64,000 bases of DNA from Butyribacter intestini (GTDB taxonomy: Bacteria; Bacillota; Clostridia; Lachnospirales; Lachnospiraceae), in contig LLKB01000005.1 of assembly GCA_001414325.1 (NCBI GenBank), positions 877,285 to 941,284 on the forward strand. The letters run 5' to 3'. Both the position numbers and the translations under genes were made by a program. The number at the start of each line of letters is the position of its first letter. Position 1 is the first letter of the stretch. Under the pieces are notes generated by a model. The model saw only the letters and a program-made list of their open reading frames with translations, did no database searches and was not told where the DNA came from. Below, one piece after another: positions 1-7,872 of this stretch.

Positions 1-92
1 CCATCTTTTACCCGATTGGTTACGGCAGATGTTGTCATTTCTGCAATACGAGACATACTCAAACTTATTGATTGTTCGCCCCTTTGCTCCAT
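1..92 (-). CDS. Group II intron-encoded reverse transcriptase/maturase, N-terminus only
   Basis: The first 30 codons of the intron-encoded protein are present; the rest lies outside the window. The peptide starts MEQRGEQSISLS and runs through AEMTTSAVTNRVKD, which resembles the short N-terminal stretch before the reverse transcriptase domain of class C intron proteins. It follows the domain I-like RNA on the same strand, as expected for an ORF inside domain IV. No strong ribosome binding site precedes the ATG at 90-92. Activity cannot be judged from this fragment. Confidence 0.65.
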   Translation of the reverse strand, partial: MEQRGEQSISLSMSRIAEMTTSAVTNRVKD

Positions 93-457
93 CTCTATTA
101 CAGAGACTTCTTCACTACTATGGGCTCGGCTGACTTCTCACAGTTCGTTGTTACTGGGCTAATGAAACCTCTGTGAGACCTCCACGCTTAAGGTGCACGC
201 TCTTTCTCTCCATATATCCGCCACATTTACTCTGCTACTACAAATGTGATAGTTATTAGACTTTGTTGCTTTATGCCAACTTATCTCTCGTAGCCTAGCC
301 TTATATGTGATTTCTGTCCGTCGGACCGGAGATTTGCTTACAGCTTCCTTCAGATTCCACCTCACGATGGACACCCTTGCTGTTCGGCTATACACTTCCC
401 ACTATCTGGGCATGTTCGGGACTTTCACCCGTTAGAGTGCGCCCATGGCGCGCAAAC
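1..457 (-). mobile_element. Group IIC intron, 5' part (runs off the left edge)
   Basis: Read on the minus strand, the segment starting at 457 has the hallmarks of bacterial class C group II intron RNA: a GTTTGCGCGCC start (GUGYG-like 5' end), GGGTGAAAGTCCCGAAC, then CAAGGGTGTCC, TGGAATCTGAAGGAAGC and ATAAGGCTAGG of domain I, in the order I recall for the Bacillus halodurans intron B.h.I1. The 5' exon is the rho-independent terminator of the Rrf2 gene (458-498), which is the insertion preference known for class C introns. The reverse transcriptase reading frame begins at 92 and leaves the window, so the 3' end and domains V/VI are not visible. Confidence 0.85.
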
Positions 458-498
458 ATAAAAAAGACGGACTACCTGCATTGCAAACAGTCCATCTT
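458..498 (-). terminator. Rho-independent terminator of the Rrf2 gene
   Basis: On the minus strand AAGATGGACT (498-489) pairs over 10 bp, with one G-U, with AGTCCGTCTT (473-464). The RNA then continues into a run of six U. It lies about 20 nt after the Rrf2 stop codon. The group II intron begins directly after the tail. Confidence 0.85.
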
Positions 499-517
499 TC
501 CATTCCATTTTATCTCA

Positions 518-964
518 TCAGATATAATACATCTCATCCGCATCTCTGTCTGTGTTTGAATATTCATCAGCCAGTTTTCTGAGTGTTACATTTTTGATTA
601 CTTTTCCTGTCTCCTCATTTATACGGTCTATAACAAGTCTCTGGAGTGCTTTGGATATACCTTTTACCATACAGTTTTCGGATATTTCCTCGTCCTCTAT
701 CTTGTAATCACCCTCCACTGCATTTAATACATCCTCCACGCTTATATCTGTGGATGGTCTTGCAAGAAGATAACCTCCGTTTATACCAGCCACACTTTTT
801 ACAATACCGGAGCGTTTTAGATTTGAAAAAATCTGCTCAAGGTATTTGGTAGATATATCATTTTCTTTTGCTATCTTGCTCAATGTCATTTTCTCTTTAT
901 CACTGTTAAGTGAAAGATAAACCAATGCTCTTAACGCATATCTGCCTCTCTTGGATAATTTCAT
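518..964 (-). CDS. Rrf2-family transcriptional regulator, CymR-like (no Fe-S cysteines)
   Basis: A 148-residue winged-helix repressor. It starts MKLSKRGRYALRALVYLS and carries the Rrf2 wing motif INGGYLLARP (about residues 70-79). The ATG at 962-964 was chosen because GGAGGGG lies just upstream; a longer in-frame start would fall in a palindromic repeat. IscR-type members hold a [2Fe-2S] cluster with three clustered cysteines, but here only one cysteine (in SENCMVKG) is seen, which fits the CymR branch that controls cysteine and sulfur genes. It follows the aprAB-cysDN operon on the same strand, so a role as sulfur regulator is inferred. The inverted repeat at 5754-5774 is its most likely operator. 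Confidence 0.85.
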   Translation of the reverse strand: MKLSKRGRYALRALVYLSLNSDKEKMTLSKIAKENDISTKYLEQIFSNLKRSGIVKSVAGINGGYLLARPSTDISVEDVLNAVEGDYKIEDEEISENCMVKGISKALQRLVIDRINEETGKVIKNVTLRKLADEYSNTDRDADEMYYI

Positions 965-989
965 ATCTACAACCCCTCCATATTTTATT

Positions 990-1033
990 ATGTACTCTCG
1001 TAATCTTTTGAACGAAGAATTCCGAGAGTACAT
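990..1033. repeat. 44-bp palindromic repeat, copy A
   Basis: Perfect 11-bp arms, ATGTACTCTCG at 990-1000 and CGAGAGTACAT at 1023-1033, around a core related to CTTCTGAACGAAG. It sits 25 nt before the Rrf2 start codon. Related copies are at 7682-7724 and 9903-9946. It could be a REP-like element, an RNA hairpin in the 5' UTR, or an operator. Confidence 0.75.
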
Positions 1034-1086
1034 TATTTCTTAACATTACCGTTCATACAAAAGCCGGGCAATGCCTATTCTGCTCT

Positions 1087-2730
1087 TCAAATAAATTCAC
1101 CGTTTCCTGCCACTCTCACATCATAGGCAGAAAGTTCATCAATATATTTAACGATTTCATCTGTCTCAACCTTGATATCCTCAGGAAGTACATGATAATA
1201 CTCTTCACTCGCAATTCTTACTGTTGATGCATATTTCTCCTCTACAAGAAGTAATGTTATAACACCTGCATGGTGAAGATGCTTGATAACATCTGAAATA
1301 TTTTCTTCTGACCCCGGAGCATAAAGGTATGTATGCTTGCCCTGGATTGAAAGTTCTTTTTCTACTTTTTCAAGCAGACTTCTTGACACGCCCTGTCTCT
1401 CAACCGGGAATGCTATTGCTACTGCTTTCTGACCGTTTAATGCTGCTCGTACATTTCTGTCAACTCTTCCTGCAAAAAGTCCTTCACCGCCCTCATTTAC
1501 TTTTTCAACAACACCACAAGCTGATGTCATGTTTGTTACACGGTCGATAAGGATAAGTTCTCCAAGTGTCTTGTGGTTTTTAAATTCATCTACTACAATC
1601 TTATCTGCAAGCGATATTGTGCAAAGTGCGATTTCATTCTTTGAAAGTTTGTCGGCTTTCTTTTCCTCACCTGTGTTTACATCTACAGTGTGAACGATTT
1701 CCGTTACGATACCAGGAATCATTTTTGTTCCGAGTTTTACAAAGTAGTTTTTGCCGTTTTCGAGAATATCATCATCCATCCAGAGAAGTGTTGCCGTGAT
1801 TGATGATGATACTTTTATATCTGTATCTTTTTCAAGTACACATCCTCTTGATACATCAACCTCTCTGTCAAGCTGGATTGTAACCGGCTGTCCTTTTTCG
1901 ATAGTCTCAGCCTTTTTGTCTCCTACAAGGAGGCTCTTTACATGAGCTTTCTCATTGCTTGGAAGTGTTGTTATCTCATCACCTACGCTTATTGTTCCTG
2001 CTTCAACCTGTCCCTGGAAACCTCTGAATGTGTGGTTTGGACGGCTTACTCTCTGAACAGGCATATAGAAACCTTTTTCTGTTGTCTTTTCTTCAATATC
2101 AACATTTTCGAGATACTCAAGAAGCGGAACACCTGTGTACCACGGTGTATTTTCTGATTTTGTCGTGATGTTATCACCCTCTGTTGCTGATACAGGCACG
2201 ATAACATAATTTGCAAGGTCAAGCTCTTTTGCAAGTTCAGCAATCTGAGCTTCTATCTCCTTAAATCTGTCCTCACTGTAATCTACAAGATCCATCTTGT
2301 TTACGGCAAATACAAAGTATTTAATTCCCATAAGCTCACAGATGCGTGCATGTCTTCTTGTTTGAACTAAAACACCCTGCTTTGCATCTATAAGTATAAC
2401 CGATAAGTCTGCAAATGATGCACCTACTGCCATGTTTCTTGTGTATTCTTCATGCCCCGGTGTATCGGCAACGATAAAACTGCGATTGTCTGTTGTAAAG
2501 TAACGGTATGCAACATCTATCGTGATACCCTGCTCTCTCTCTGCCATAAGTCCGTCAAGAAGAAGTGAGTAGTCAATCTTTCCCTCTCTGCTTCCAACCT
2601 TTGAATCAAGTTCAAGTGATTTCTCCTGGTCGGCATAAAGTAATTTTGAATCATATAATATATGTCCTATAAGTGTAGATTTTCCATCATCCACACTTCC
2701 GCATGTAATAAATTTTAATAATCCTTTCAT
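1087..2730 (-). CDS. cysN: Sulfate adenylyltransferase subunit 1 (GTPase) with a degenerate APS-kinase-like tail
   Basis: The regulatory GTPase half of ATP sulfurylase, which drives APS formation from sulfate and ATP by GTP hydrolysis. The 547 residues show the EF-Tu-like G motifs: GSVDDGKST (11-19), DTPGHE (89-94) and NKMD (144-147), followed by beta-barrel domains. The start MKGLLKFITCG at 2730 has AGGAGGG upstream and leaves a 1-nt gap to cysD. Stand-alone CysN is about 475 residues. The extra C-terminus (from about 430) resembles APS kinase around EKELSIQGKHTYLY and HAGVITLLL but lacks a P-loop and a DGDN motif, so it looks like a decayed CysC domain. PAPS synthesis from this protein is therefore unlikely. 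Confidence 0.93.
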   Translation of the reverse strand: MKGLLKFITCGSVDDGKSTLIGHILYDSKLLYADQEKSLELDSKVGSREGKIDYSLLLDGLMAEREQGITIDVAYRYFTTDNRSFIVADTPGHEEYTRNMAVGASFADLSVILIDAKQGVLVQTRRHARICELMGIKYFVFAVNKMDLVDYSEDRFKEIEAQIAELAKELDLANYVIVPVSATEGDNITTKSENTPWYTGVPLLEYLENVDIEEKTTEKGFYMPVQRVSRPNHTFRGFQGQVEAGTISVGDEITTLPSNEKAHVKSLLVGDKKAETIEKGQPVTIQLDREVDVSRGCVLEKDTDIKVSSSITATLLWMDDDILENGKNYFVKLGTKMIPGIVTEIVHTVDVNTGEEKKADKLSKNEIALCTISLADKIVVDEFKNHKTLGELILIDRVTNMTSACGVVEKVNEGGEGLFAGRVDRNVRAALNGQKAVAIAFPVERQGVSRSLLEKVEKELSIQGKHTYLYAPGSEENISDVIKHLHHAGVITLLLVEEKYASTVRIASEEYYHVLPEDIKVETDEIVKYIDELSAYDVRVAGNGEFI

Positions 2731-2731
2731 C

Positions 2732-3631
2732 CTAGAAATAACCCTCCTTCTTTCTTCTTTCCATGCTGCCTGCTGCCTCATGGTCAATAACACGGCTTGT
2801 TCTCTCTGACTCTACCGCACTAAGTGTCTCCTCAATAATCTCGTCAAGTGTCTCTGCATCTGACTCAACACCACCCGTAAGAGGATAGCATCCGAGTGTA
2901 CGGAAACGAACTTTTTTGTACTCAATCTTCTCACCCGGTCTGAGTTTAAGTCTGTCATCATCTACCATAATGATGTTTCCGTCTCTCTCAATGACAGGAC
3001 GCTCTTTTGCAAAATAAAGTGAAGGGATTTCAATGTTTTCTCTCTTTATATACTGCCAGATGTCTTTCTCTGTCCAGTTTGAAAGTGGGAATGCTCTTAC
3101 TTCCTCTCCCTTGAATATCTTACTGTTAAAAAGTTTCCACATCTCAGGACGCTGGTTTTTAGGATCCCATGCATGAGCTTCATTTCTGAATGAGAAAATT
3201 CTCTCTTTCGCACGTGACTTTTCCTCGTCTCGTCTTCCGCCGCCAAATGCTGCAGTAAACTGATATTTATCAAGTGCCTGCTTAAGTGCCTGTGTTTTCA
3301 TAATGTCAGTATAAGCTGAACCGTGGTCAAAAGGATTGATTCCTTTCTTAACACCATCTTCGTTTGTATATACTATAAGGTCAATTCCAAGTTTCTTTGC
3401 AATTTTGTCACGAAACTCTATCATTTCCTTAAACTTCCATGTTGTGTCTACATGAAGGAATGGAAATGGTGGTTTCTCCGGATAAAATGCTTTCATTGCA
3501 AGATGAAGCATTACCGAACTGTCTTTACCGATTGAGTAAAGCATTACCGGCTTTTCAAACTCCGCTGCCACTTCTCTTATTATGTAGATTGCCTCTGCCT
3601 CTAATTCATCAAGATGAGATAAATTTCCCAT
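2732..3631 (-). CDS. cysD: Sulfate adenylyltransferase subunit 2
   Basis: The catalytic subunit of the heterodimeric ATP sulfurylase (sulfate + ATP to APS + pyrophosphate). It belongs to the PAPS-reductase-like ATP pyrophosphatase superfamily: the SIGKDSS loop is at residues 33-39 and [13 protein letters not shown] follows. At 299 residues it has the normal CysD length, and the C-terminus ends ERRKKEGYF as in other CysD proteins. It lies 22 nt downstream of aprB and 1 nt before cysN, so the four genes read as one operon that passes APS straight to the AprAB reductase. Confidence 0.95.
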   Translation of the reverse strand: MGNLSHLDELEAEAIYIIREVAAEFEKPVMLYSIGKDSSVMLHLAMKAFYPEKPPFPFLHVDTTWKFKEMIEFRDKIAKKLGIDLIVYTNEDGVKKGINPFDHGSAYTDIMKTQALKQALDKYQFTAAFGGGRRDEEKSRAKERIFSFRNEAHAWDPKNQRPEMWKLFNSKIFKGEEVRAFPLSNWTEKDIWQYIKRENIEIPSLYFAKERPVIERDGNIIMVDDDRLKLRPGEKIEYKKVRFRTLGCYPLTGGVESDAETLDEIIEETLSAVESERTSRVIDHEAAGSMERRKKEGYF

Positions 3632-3653
3632 AACGAACCTCCTGTTCCTTTTA

Positions 3654-3968
3654 TCAATATTTATTAGCGTCTTTTTTGTTTATAACTATCTCCTCTACAC
3701 TTCCGTCAGCCTTTGTGATCATCCATGTATTTATATCTCCCTTAGAGGATACTGATAAAACGCTGCCTGCGCCTCCCACATCAGCTCCCAGGAAAAAGTC
3801 GATTGCATTTATTTTACACTCTTTTATACATGATGTGCAACCCCAGCAATCTCTTTCATGCTTTATAAAAGCTTTTCCTTTTTCATTTTTTTTAATCAGA
3901 TTTCCCGGACAGGCTTCAATACAAAGTCCGCATCCGACACACTTTTCATCATTTATCCGAATGCTCAT
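3654..3968 (-). CDS. aprB: Adenylylsulfate reductase beta subunit, compact (two 4Fe-4S)
   Basis: A 104-residue ferredoxin-like protein with two CxxCxxCxxxC motifs: Cys10, 13, 16, 20 and Cys41, 44, 47, 51. It would bind two [4Fe-4S] clusters and feed electrons to the flavin of AprA. AprB of dissimilatory sulfate reducers is roughly 150 residues with a C-terminal tail that wraps around AprA; this one has only about 50 residues after the clusters. It overlaps the end of aprA by 20 nt and precedes cysD. The context supports APS reductase rather than a generic ferredoxin, here probably assimilatory. Confidence 0.85.
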   Translation of the reverse strand: MSIRINDEKCVGCGLCIEACPGNLIKKNEKGKAFIKHERDCWGCTSCIKECKINAIDFFLGADVGGAGSVLSVSSKGDINTWMITKADGSVEEIVINKKDANKY

Positions 3969-5673
3969 AAACCTTACCTCCCGTCACCAAATCTCTGTAA
4001 ATAATTTTTATCCTGCCATCCTCATATCTTGAGTTTACATATTTGAGATAATCGTCGCTCTTATTAGTATAATCCAAATTTTCGGCAAAACTGTGCCATC
4101 TTGTCTCTTTTCTTGCCTTTAAATGCTCAATTAAAACTTTACATACGACTAATCTCTCTTTTAATTCATAAATTCTCAGCAAATCGTCCATATCATCCGC
4201 ATGAAGATTTACAGAAAGTTTTTCAATATCGTCAATCTTTCTCTTTGCAATCTCAAGTCTGCTCTCATTATACTCGTAATTTGTACTTATGCCGCCTGCA
4301 TACTGATCCATTATTTTCTGCATGGTCTCCTCAAGCTGCTCTGTATCTATAAATCCTTTTGGATTTGCGAAATAGCTTTCATACTCGGCTTTCTTTTCAT
4401 CTGTCGAAGCATCTTTGCCATCGATAACTTTTACTGATGAATCATTTGCTGCCTTACTATCTGTATCCGAGCCTGCAAATTCTTTTACATACTCTGCTGC
4501 CGACTGTGCCGCTATCTCACCCTCTACCAATGCTCCCGTGACATATTTCTGAGGACATCCTCCTGCAACATCACCTGCCGCATAAAGACCGGTGATAGTT
4601 GTCTTTCTGTCATTGTCTATCCAATAGCCGCTCGCCGTGTGACCACCTACTATATATGGCTCTGTTCCCTCTATCTCGACATTTTCATTTTTAGGACCTC
4701 TTCCCGACTCTATCCATTTGAGCGTCTGGCTCGGTGCCATGTTGAGATATGCCTTGTAAAGATCGCTCTGCTGTTCATCTGATATTTCGTCTGTCTTTAA
4801 GTAACAAGGACCCCTGCCTTCTTTGTTCTCTGTTACTGTACCGTAAAGACGCTGTGATGTTGTAATACCATATTTATCTTCATATATCTCACCGGCAGAA
4901 TTTAACTGCTTTGCATGAACTCCCTGTGCAATAGTTCCCGTAGGTGCTATCGTGTCTTTACATCTGAGTGCGATAAAACGCATCTCAAATGTTGTCATCT
5001 CGGCTCCCGCCTTTATACCCATAGCGTATCCTGCTCCGGTGTTGAACGGCGGATACCACATCTTATGTCTTGAAAATCCCGGATTGTTCGGTCTATAAAG
5101 ACCTGCCGCACCGCCTGTCGCACAGATGACTGCTTTTGCATTTATCTTATAAACCGTCCTGTCATTTACATCAAACCCGTAAGCACCTTTGATAACACCG
5201 TCTTCAACTATATAATCAGTGATGTTTACATGATTTATAACTGTTGTGTTATCAAGTTTTTTTACTGCCTCTGCAAGTATAGGCTTGATATTTTCACCAT
5301 TTATTTTTATATTTCGGTTGCCTCTTGCAACATATTTGCCATCTTTATCTTTTAAAATAACAAGACCGAGGTGTTCCATATGTGCCGTAACTTCATTTAG
5401 CCTCTCTGACATTGAAAGAAGCAGATCCTCTCTCACTATACCGTCAGCGTCTTTTTTTGCATAATCCACATAATCCTGTGGAACATGACCTTCTGTGATG
5501 TAAGCATTTATGGCATTTACACCTGCTGCAAGACAGCCGCTTCGCTTAATATTGGCTTTTTCAACGATAAGGACATTTACATCCTTCTCCTGACCGAGCG
5601 TGATAGCTGCATAACAGCCTGCCGTGCCGCCGCCAATGACCAGCACATCGGTTGTCAGTTCTCTAAAATCCAT
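3949..5673 (-). CDS. aprA: Adenylylsulfate reductase alpha subunit (FAD flavoprotein)
   Basis: A 574-residue flavoprotein of the fumarate reductase/succinate dehydrogenase superfamily. The FAD-binding GGGTAG loop is near residues 14-19. Stretches such as KRSGCLAAGVNAINAY, LYRPNN, and GAEMTTFEMRFI near an RCKD sequence match the AprA pattern, so the inferred reaction is APS + 2 e- to sulfite + AMP. It is somewhat shorter than dissimilatory AprA (about 650). The ATG at 5671-5673 (MDFRELTTDV) was chosen because AAAGGGGG lies just upstream; an upstream in-frame ATG overlaps the promoter. It is the first gene of the aprA-aprB-cysD-cysN operon. A different flavoprotein oxidoreductase is possible but unlikely beside cysDN. 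Confidence 0.85.
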   Translation of the reverse strand: MDFRELTTDVLVIGGGTAGCYAAITLGQEKDVNVLIVEKANIKRSGCLAAGVNAINAYITEGHVPQDYVDYAKKDADGIVREDLLLSMSERLNEVTAHMEHLGLVILKDKDGKYVARGNRNIKINGENIKPILAEAVKKLDNTTVINHVNITDYIVEDGVIKGAYGFDVNDRTVYKINAKAVICATGGAAGLYRPNNPGFSRHKMWYPPFNTGAGYAMGIKAGAEMTTFEMRFIALRCKDTIAPTGTIAQGVHAKQLNSAGEIYEDKYGITTSQRLYGTVTENKEGRGPCYLKTDEISDEQQSDLYKAYLNMAPSQTLKWIESGRGPKNENVEIEGTEPYIVGGHTASGYWIDNDRKTTITGLYAAGDVAGGCPQKYVTGALVEGEIAAQSAAEYVKEFAGSDTDSKAANDSSVKVIDGKDASTDEKKAEYESYFANPKGFIDTEQLEETMQKIMDQYAGGISTNYEYNESRLEIAKRKIDDIEKLSVNLHADDMDDLLRIYELKERLVVCKVLIEHLKARKETRWHSFAENLDYTNKSDDYLKYVNSRYEDGRIKIIYRDLVTGGKVYEHSDK

Positions 5674-5739
5674 TGGCCAACCCCCTTTATTTATCGTATT
5701 TCCTACTTTTTCTATATGTTTTAGTAACTCATGGCTATA

Positions 5740-5774
5740 ACTATACCCTACTTTTCCTATCATGTCAATAGGAA
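5740..5774 (-). promoter_or_regulatory. Promoter of the apr-cys operon with overlapping inverted-repeat operator
   Basis: Minus strand: TTGACA (5768-5763), a 17-nt spacer and TATAGT (5745-5740) form a near-consensus sigma-70 promoter for aprA. A perfect inverted repeat, TTCCTAT-N7-ATAGGAA (5754-5774), covers the -35 hexamer, so a bound dimer would block RNA polymerase. The most likely ligand is the Rrf2/CymR-like protein encoded at the end of the same operon. The assignment is inference; the repeat and the hexamers are read directly. Confidence 0.75.
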
Positions 5775-5799
5775 TTATATAAAAATATTAAAAATAAGG

Positions 5800-6052
5800 T
5801 AACAGTTCAGCCATAAAAAGATAATTGGCAATACAATGAGCTTGTTCATTGTATTGTTAAGTAGCTTTTTATGGTAGAATAGCCTTTCATTTCTGAAATG
5901 AGGGCAAAGCCCTCGCGAGTGCGCTCAGATGGAACAAATTTATTTGTTCCATCCTCACTTTGCTTTCGCGTAAATAAACAGAAGCTGCAAAGCAGCGACT
6001 GACAGCTCGCTGGCAGGTTTATGAATGTAAGAAATGCAAGGCTGAACTGTTA
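5800..6052 (+). repeat. MITE-like repeat family 1, long variant (253 bp)
   Basis: Starts TAACAGTTCAGCC and ends GGCTGAACTGTTA, a 13-bp perfect terminal inverted repeat. The interior has the family hairpins (CAATACAATGAGC/GTTCATTGTATTG, CATTTC/GAAATG, GCTGCaaaGCAGC). About 70 bp (roughly 5901-5970) is present here and absent from the other copies; it has its own hairpins, GGGCaaaGCCC and GATGGAACAAAT/ATTTGTTCCATC. No coding capacity is seen. Confidence 0.85.
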
Positions 6053-6061
6053 CAAAATAAC

Positions 6062-6120
6062 TAACAGTTCAGCCATAAAAAGAACTGCCATCCAAATATG
6101 CATCCAAAACAGCAGTTCTT
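6062..6120 (-). terminator. Terminator whose U-tail is a repeat fragment
   Basis: AAGAACTGC (6080-6088) and GCAGTTCTT (6112-6120) form a 9-bp stem. Read on the minus strand the tail is TTTTTATGG, which is the end of a family-1 repeat fragment (TAACAGTTCAGCCATAAAAA, 6062-6081). It would end transcripts coming from the fibronectin-like gene across the family-2 repeat. Confidence 0.6.
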
Positions 6121-6160
6121 TAATTATCCCATATTAAAAATGTTCTTTTCTTAATACATT

Positions 6161-6323
6161 CTAGTGTACTGTATCAATGACATTTCGCCAAATAACTTGC
6201 ATAAATTTCCATTTGCTGTGTTGTTGTCAATCGCCGTAGCCCGCTACGGCTCATTCCTCCACCTTGCAGAATGAAAATTTACGCTGCGTTATTTAGCTGA
6301 AAATCAATGATACACTACACTAG
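6161..6323. repeat. MITE-like repeat family 2, copy A (163 bp)
   Basis: The ends are long imperfect inverted repeats of about 36 bp: CTAGTGTACTGTATCA at the left, and the complement of CTAGTGTAGTGTATCA at the right. A central hairpin CCGTAGCccGCTACGG is present. A second copy is at 17259-17418. The right-hand TAG of this copy is the stop codon of the fibronectin-like gene. Confidence 0.8.
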
Positions 6324-7540
6324 TAAATATAAAATTCGTATGTGTTTATAAGGTCACTCTTATAAGTTTTCTTACCTGACTTTGTGCTTGCAAGTATTCT
6401 TATATAATATGTCTTATGCTTTTTAATCTTACTTTTACCGCATTTTTTAATAGTAAGGGCTGTTGTCTTTGCTTTAGTTGATTTAACAGTCTTAAAACCA
6501 GACTCCTTACTTGTAGAAATCATCACCTTATAACCTGAAGCATTTTTTACTTTTGACCAGCTTAATTTCACACTTTTTTTATTTGCCTTTGCAGATATTT
6601 TTGAAGAAAGTCCTGCATATCTGTAACTGCTCCATGCACTGTATGCCTTTTTATTGTTGCCGCATGACACATATGTACGAATTCTGTAACGATAAAATGT
6701 ACCGTTGAAATTTGTTATCTCGACTGTGTTTCCAGCATTTGAACAAGTTCTTTTATTTTTTCCTGCCGGTGTCTGAAGCTGAACCTGAACTCCGTCATAT
6801 GCTCCTACTGCTGAATCAGCGTAGATACCTATCTTATAATCATTCAAATTATACCAGATATTTGTAAATCCAAAGTTAGAAGAATCTACTTTGTTGGTAA
6901 GTGTTTTTACTCCCCATTTACTTGCATAACCGGATTTTGCTATAAATCCTGTTGTCTCTGCTTTACGGCAAGGATAACATTTCACATCGTAGCTTGTTCC
7001 AGTATTAAGTGCCACCGAAGACTTTATTGTACTTGTTGTGCTTTCACCTATCTGAAAATCACCTGTATATAACTGATACAGATTAGCTCCGACAACATCT
7101 GAACTTTTCATCGTAACACTATTTGTCGCAGCGCCCGTCTGAATAAGTGTCATACCATCTGCATTTGGAGCTGTAACTACTTCGACAGGCTCTGACCATC
7201 CTGAAGCTGGTGTCGGTGTATTAGTCTTATCAATTTTCCATGAATATGTAGAAAAACTTCCAACTCTCGCATAATATGTACTTCCTGCCGTGAGAGAATA
7301 GACCGTATCACTTGCAGATGATGTAGTCTGTACAGTAACCCATGTACTTCCGTCCTGGCTAAACTGAATCGCATAACTTTTAGCTCCAAGATCCGCATTC
7401 CACTGAAGACCTATACTGCTATTATCCCCCTCTGTCTGTGTAACTCCTGTTACTGCCGCCTTACTGTCTGCCTTAGAAAAGACAAGCATACCCGCTGTAA
7501 GTGCAACTGTAGCAACTAAAAATTTAACTGATTTTTTCAC
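6320..7540 (-). CDS. Secreted protein with fibronectin-III-like domains
   Basis: A 406-residue exported protein. A signal peptide (MKKSVKFLVATVALTAGML, cleavage near SKA-A at about 29) is followed by about four beta-sandwich repeats with fibronectin III features: residues 30-125 (SYAIQFSQDGSTW), 128-215, 220-310 and 312-400 (ASGYKVMISTSKE). The C-terminal domain is very lysine-rich. No sortase motif or catalytic residues are recognised. It starts with GTG at 7538-7540, seven bases after AAAGGAGG. Its stop codon lies in the inverted end of a family-2 repeat, so the last residues may have changed when the element inserted. A cell-surface or matrix role is only a guess. Confidence 0.8.
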   Translation of the reverse strand: MKKSVKFLVATVALTAGMLVFSKADSKAAVTGVTQTEGDNSSIGLQWNADLGAKSYAIQFSQDGSTWVTVQTTSSASDTVYSLTAGSTYYARVGSFSTYSWKIDKTNTPTPASGWSEPVEVVTAPNADGMTLIQTGAATNSVTMKSSDVVGANLYQLYTGDFQIGESTTSTIKSSVALNTGTSYDVKCYPCRKAETTGFIAKSGYASKWGVKTLTNKVDSSNFGFTNIWYNLNDYKIGIYADSAVGAYDGVQVQLQTPAGKNKRTCSNAGNTVEITNFNGTFYRYRIRTYVSCGNNKKAYSAWSSYRYAGLSSKISAKANKKSVKLSWSKVKNASGYKVMISTSKESGFKTVKSTKAKTTALTIKKCGKSKIKKHKTYYIRILASTKSGKKTYKSDLINTYEFYIY

Positions 7541-7872
7541 TTCATATCCTCCTTTGGTTTTTAATATACCCTCTGTATCTCCTCAAAACGAGTCCTTTCG
7601 GCTGGATTTCCGATATATTGTTTCCAGTTTCTCGTCGTACACACCGTGTAAGCACTACGAAAATGTTATTGCATATCAAAAATCCACCTCGATATTCTTC
7701 GTTCAGAAGATTCCGAGAGTACATTTTAATATCAGTTTCGCATATTTATATGACAAAAACAAGTCACATATTCATGCATAACATATAACATTATAATAAT
7801 GATTTTAGAATGTCATACATTATAACAGTACACAATATTTTGTTTAATGTCAATCACATATTTTTGCAATGC
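7541..7872 (-). other. Intergenic region with palindromic repeat and long leader
   Basis: No gene is seen. A long 5' region of the fibronectin-like gene contains repeat copy B (7682-7724). Short complementary blocks such as GGAAATCC and CCGAAAGG suggest some RNA structure, but I do not recognise a riboswitch. 7725-7872 is very AT-rich. Confidence 0.5.
7682..7724. repeat. 44-bp palindromic repeat, copy B
   Basis: Minus strand reading: ATGTACTCTCGGAATCTTCT, then GAACGAAGAATATCGAGG. One arm (CGAGAGTACAT at 7714-7724) is intact and the other is degraded. It lies about 140 nt upstream of the fibronectin-like gene. Confidence 0.6.

Noticed and set aside
159-395. A 78-codon minus-strand reading frame
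   Set aside because: It lies inside the domain I RNA of the group II intron, has no Shine-Dalgarno and a composition set by RNA structure.
1087-2730. Functional CysNC bifunctional enzyme
   Set aside because: The C-terminal part lacks the P-loop and DGDN motif of APS kinase.
3654-5673. Dissimilatory sulfate reduction island
   Set aside because: AprA and AprB are short, CysDN replaces Sat, and no qmo or dsr gene is nearby; assimilation fits better.
7541-7681. Riboswitch (c-di-GMP or other) upstream of the fibronectin-like gene
   Set aside because: I could not fit the leader to any conserved core that I know; only short complementary blocks are present.
7542-7724. A 60-codon minus-strand frame starting MYSRN
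   Set aside because: Its start is the palindromic repeat itself, and the same MYSRN start appears at the other repeat copy before the Rrf2 gene.
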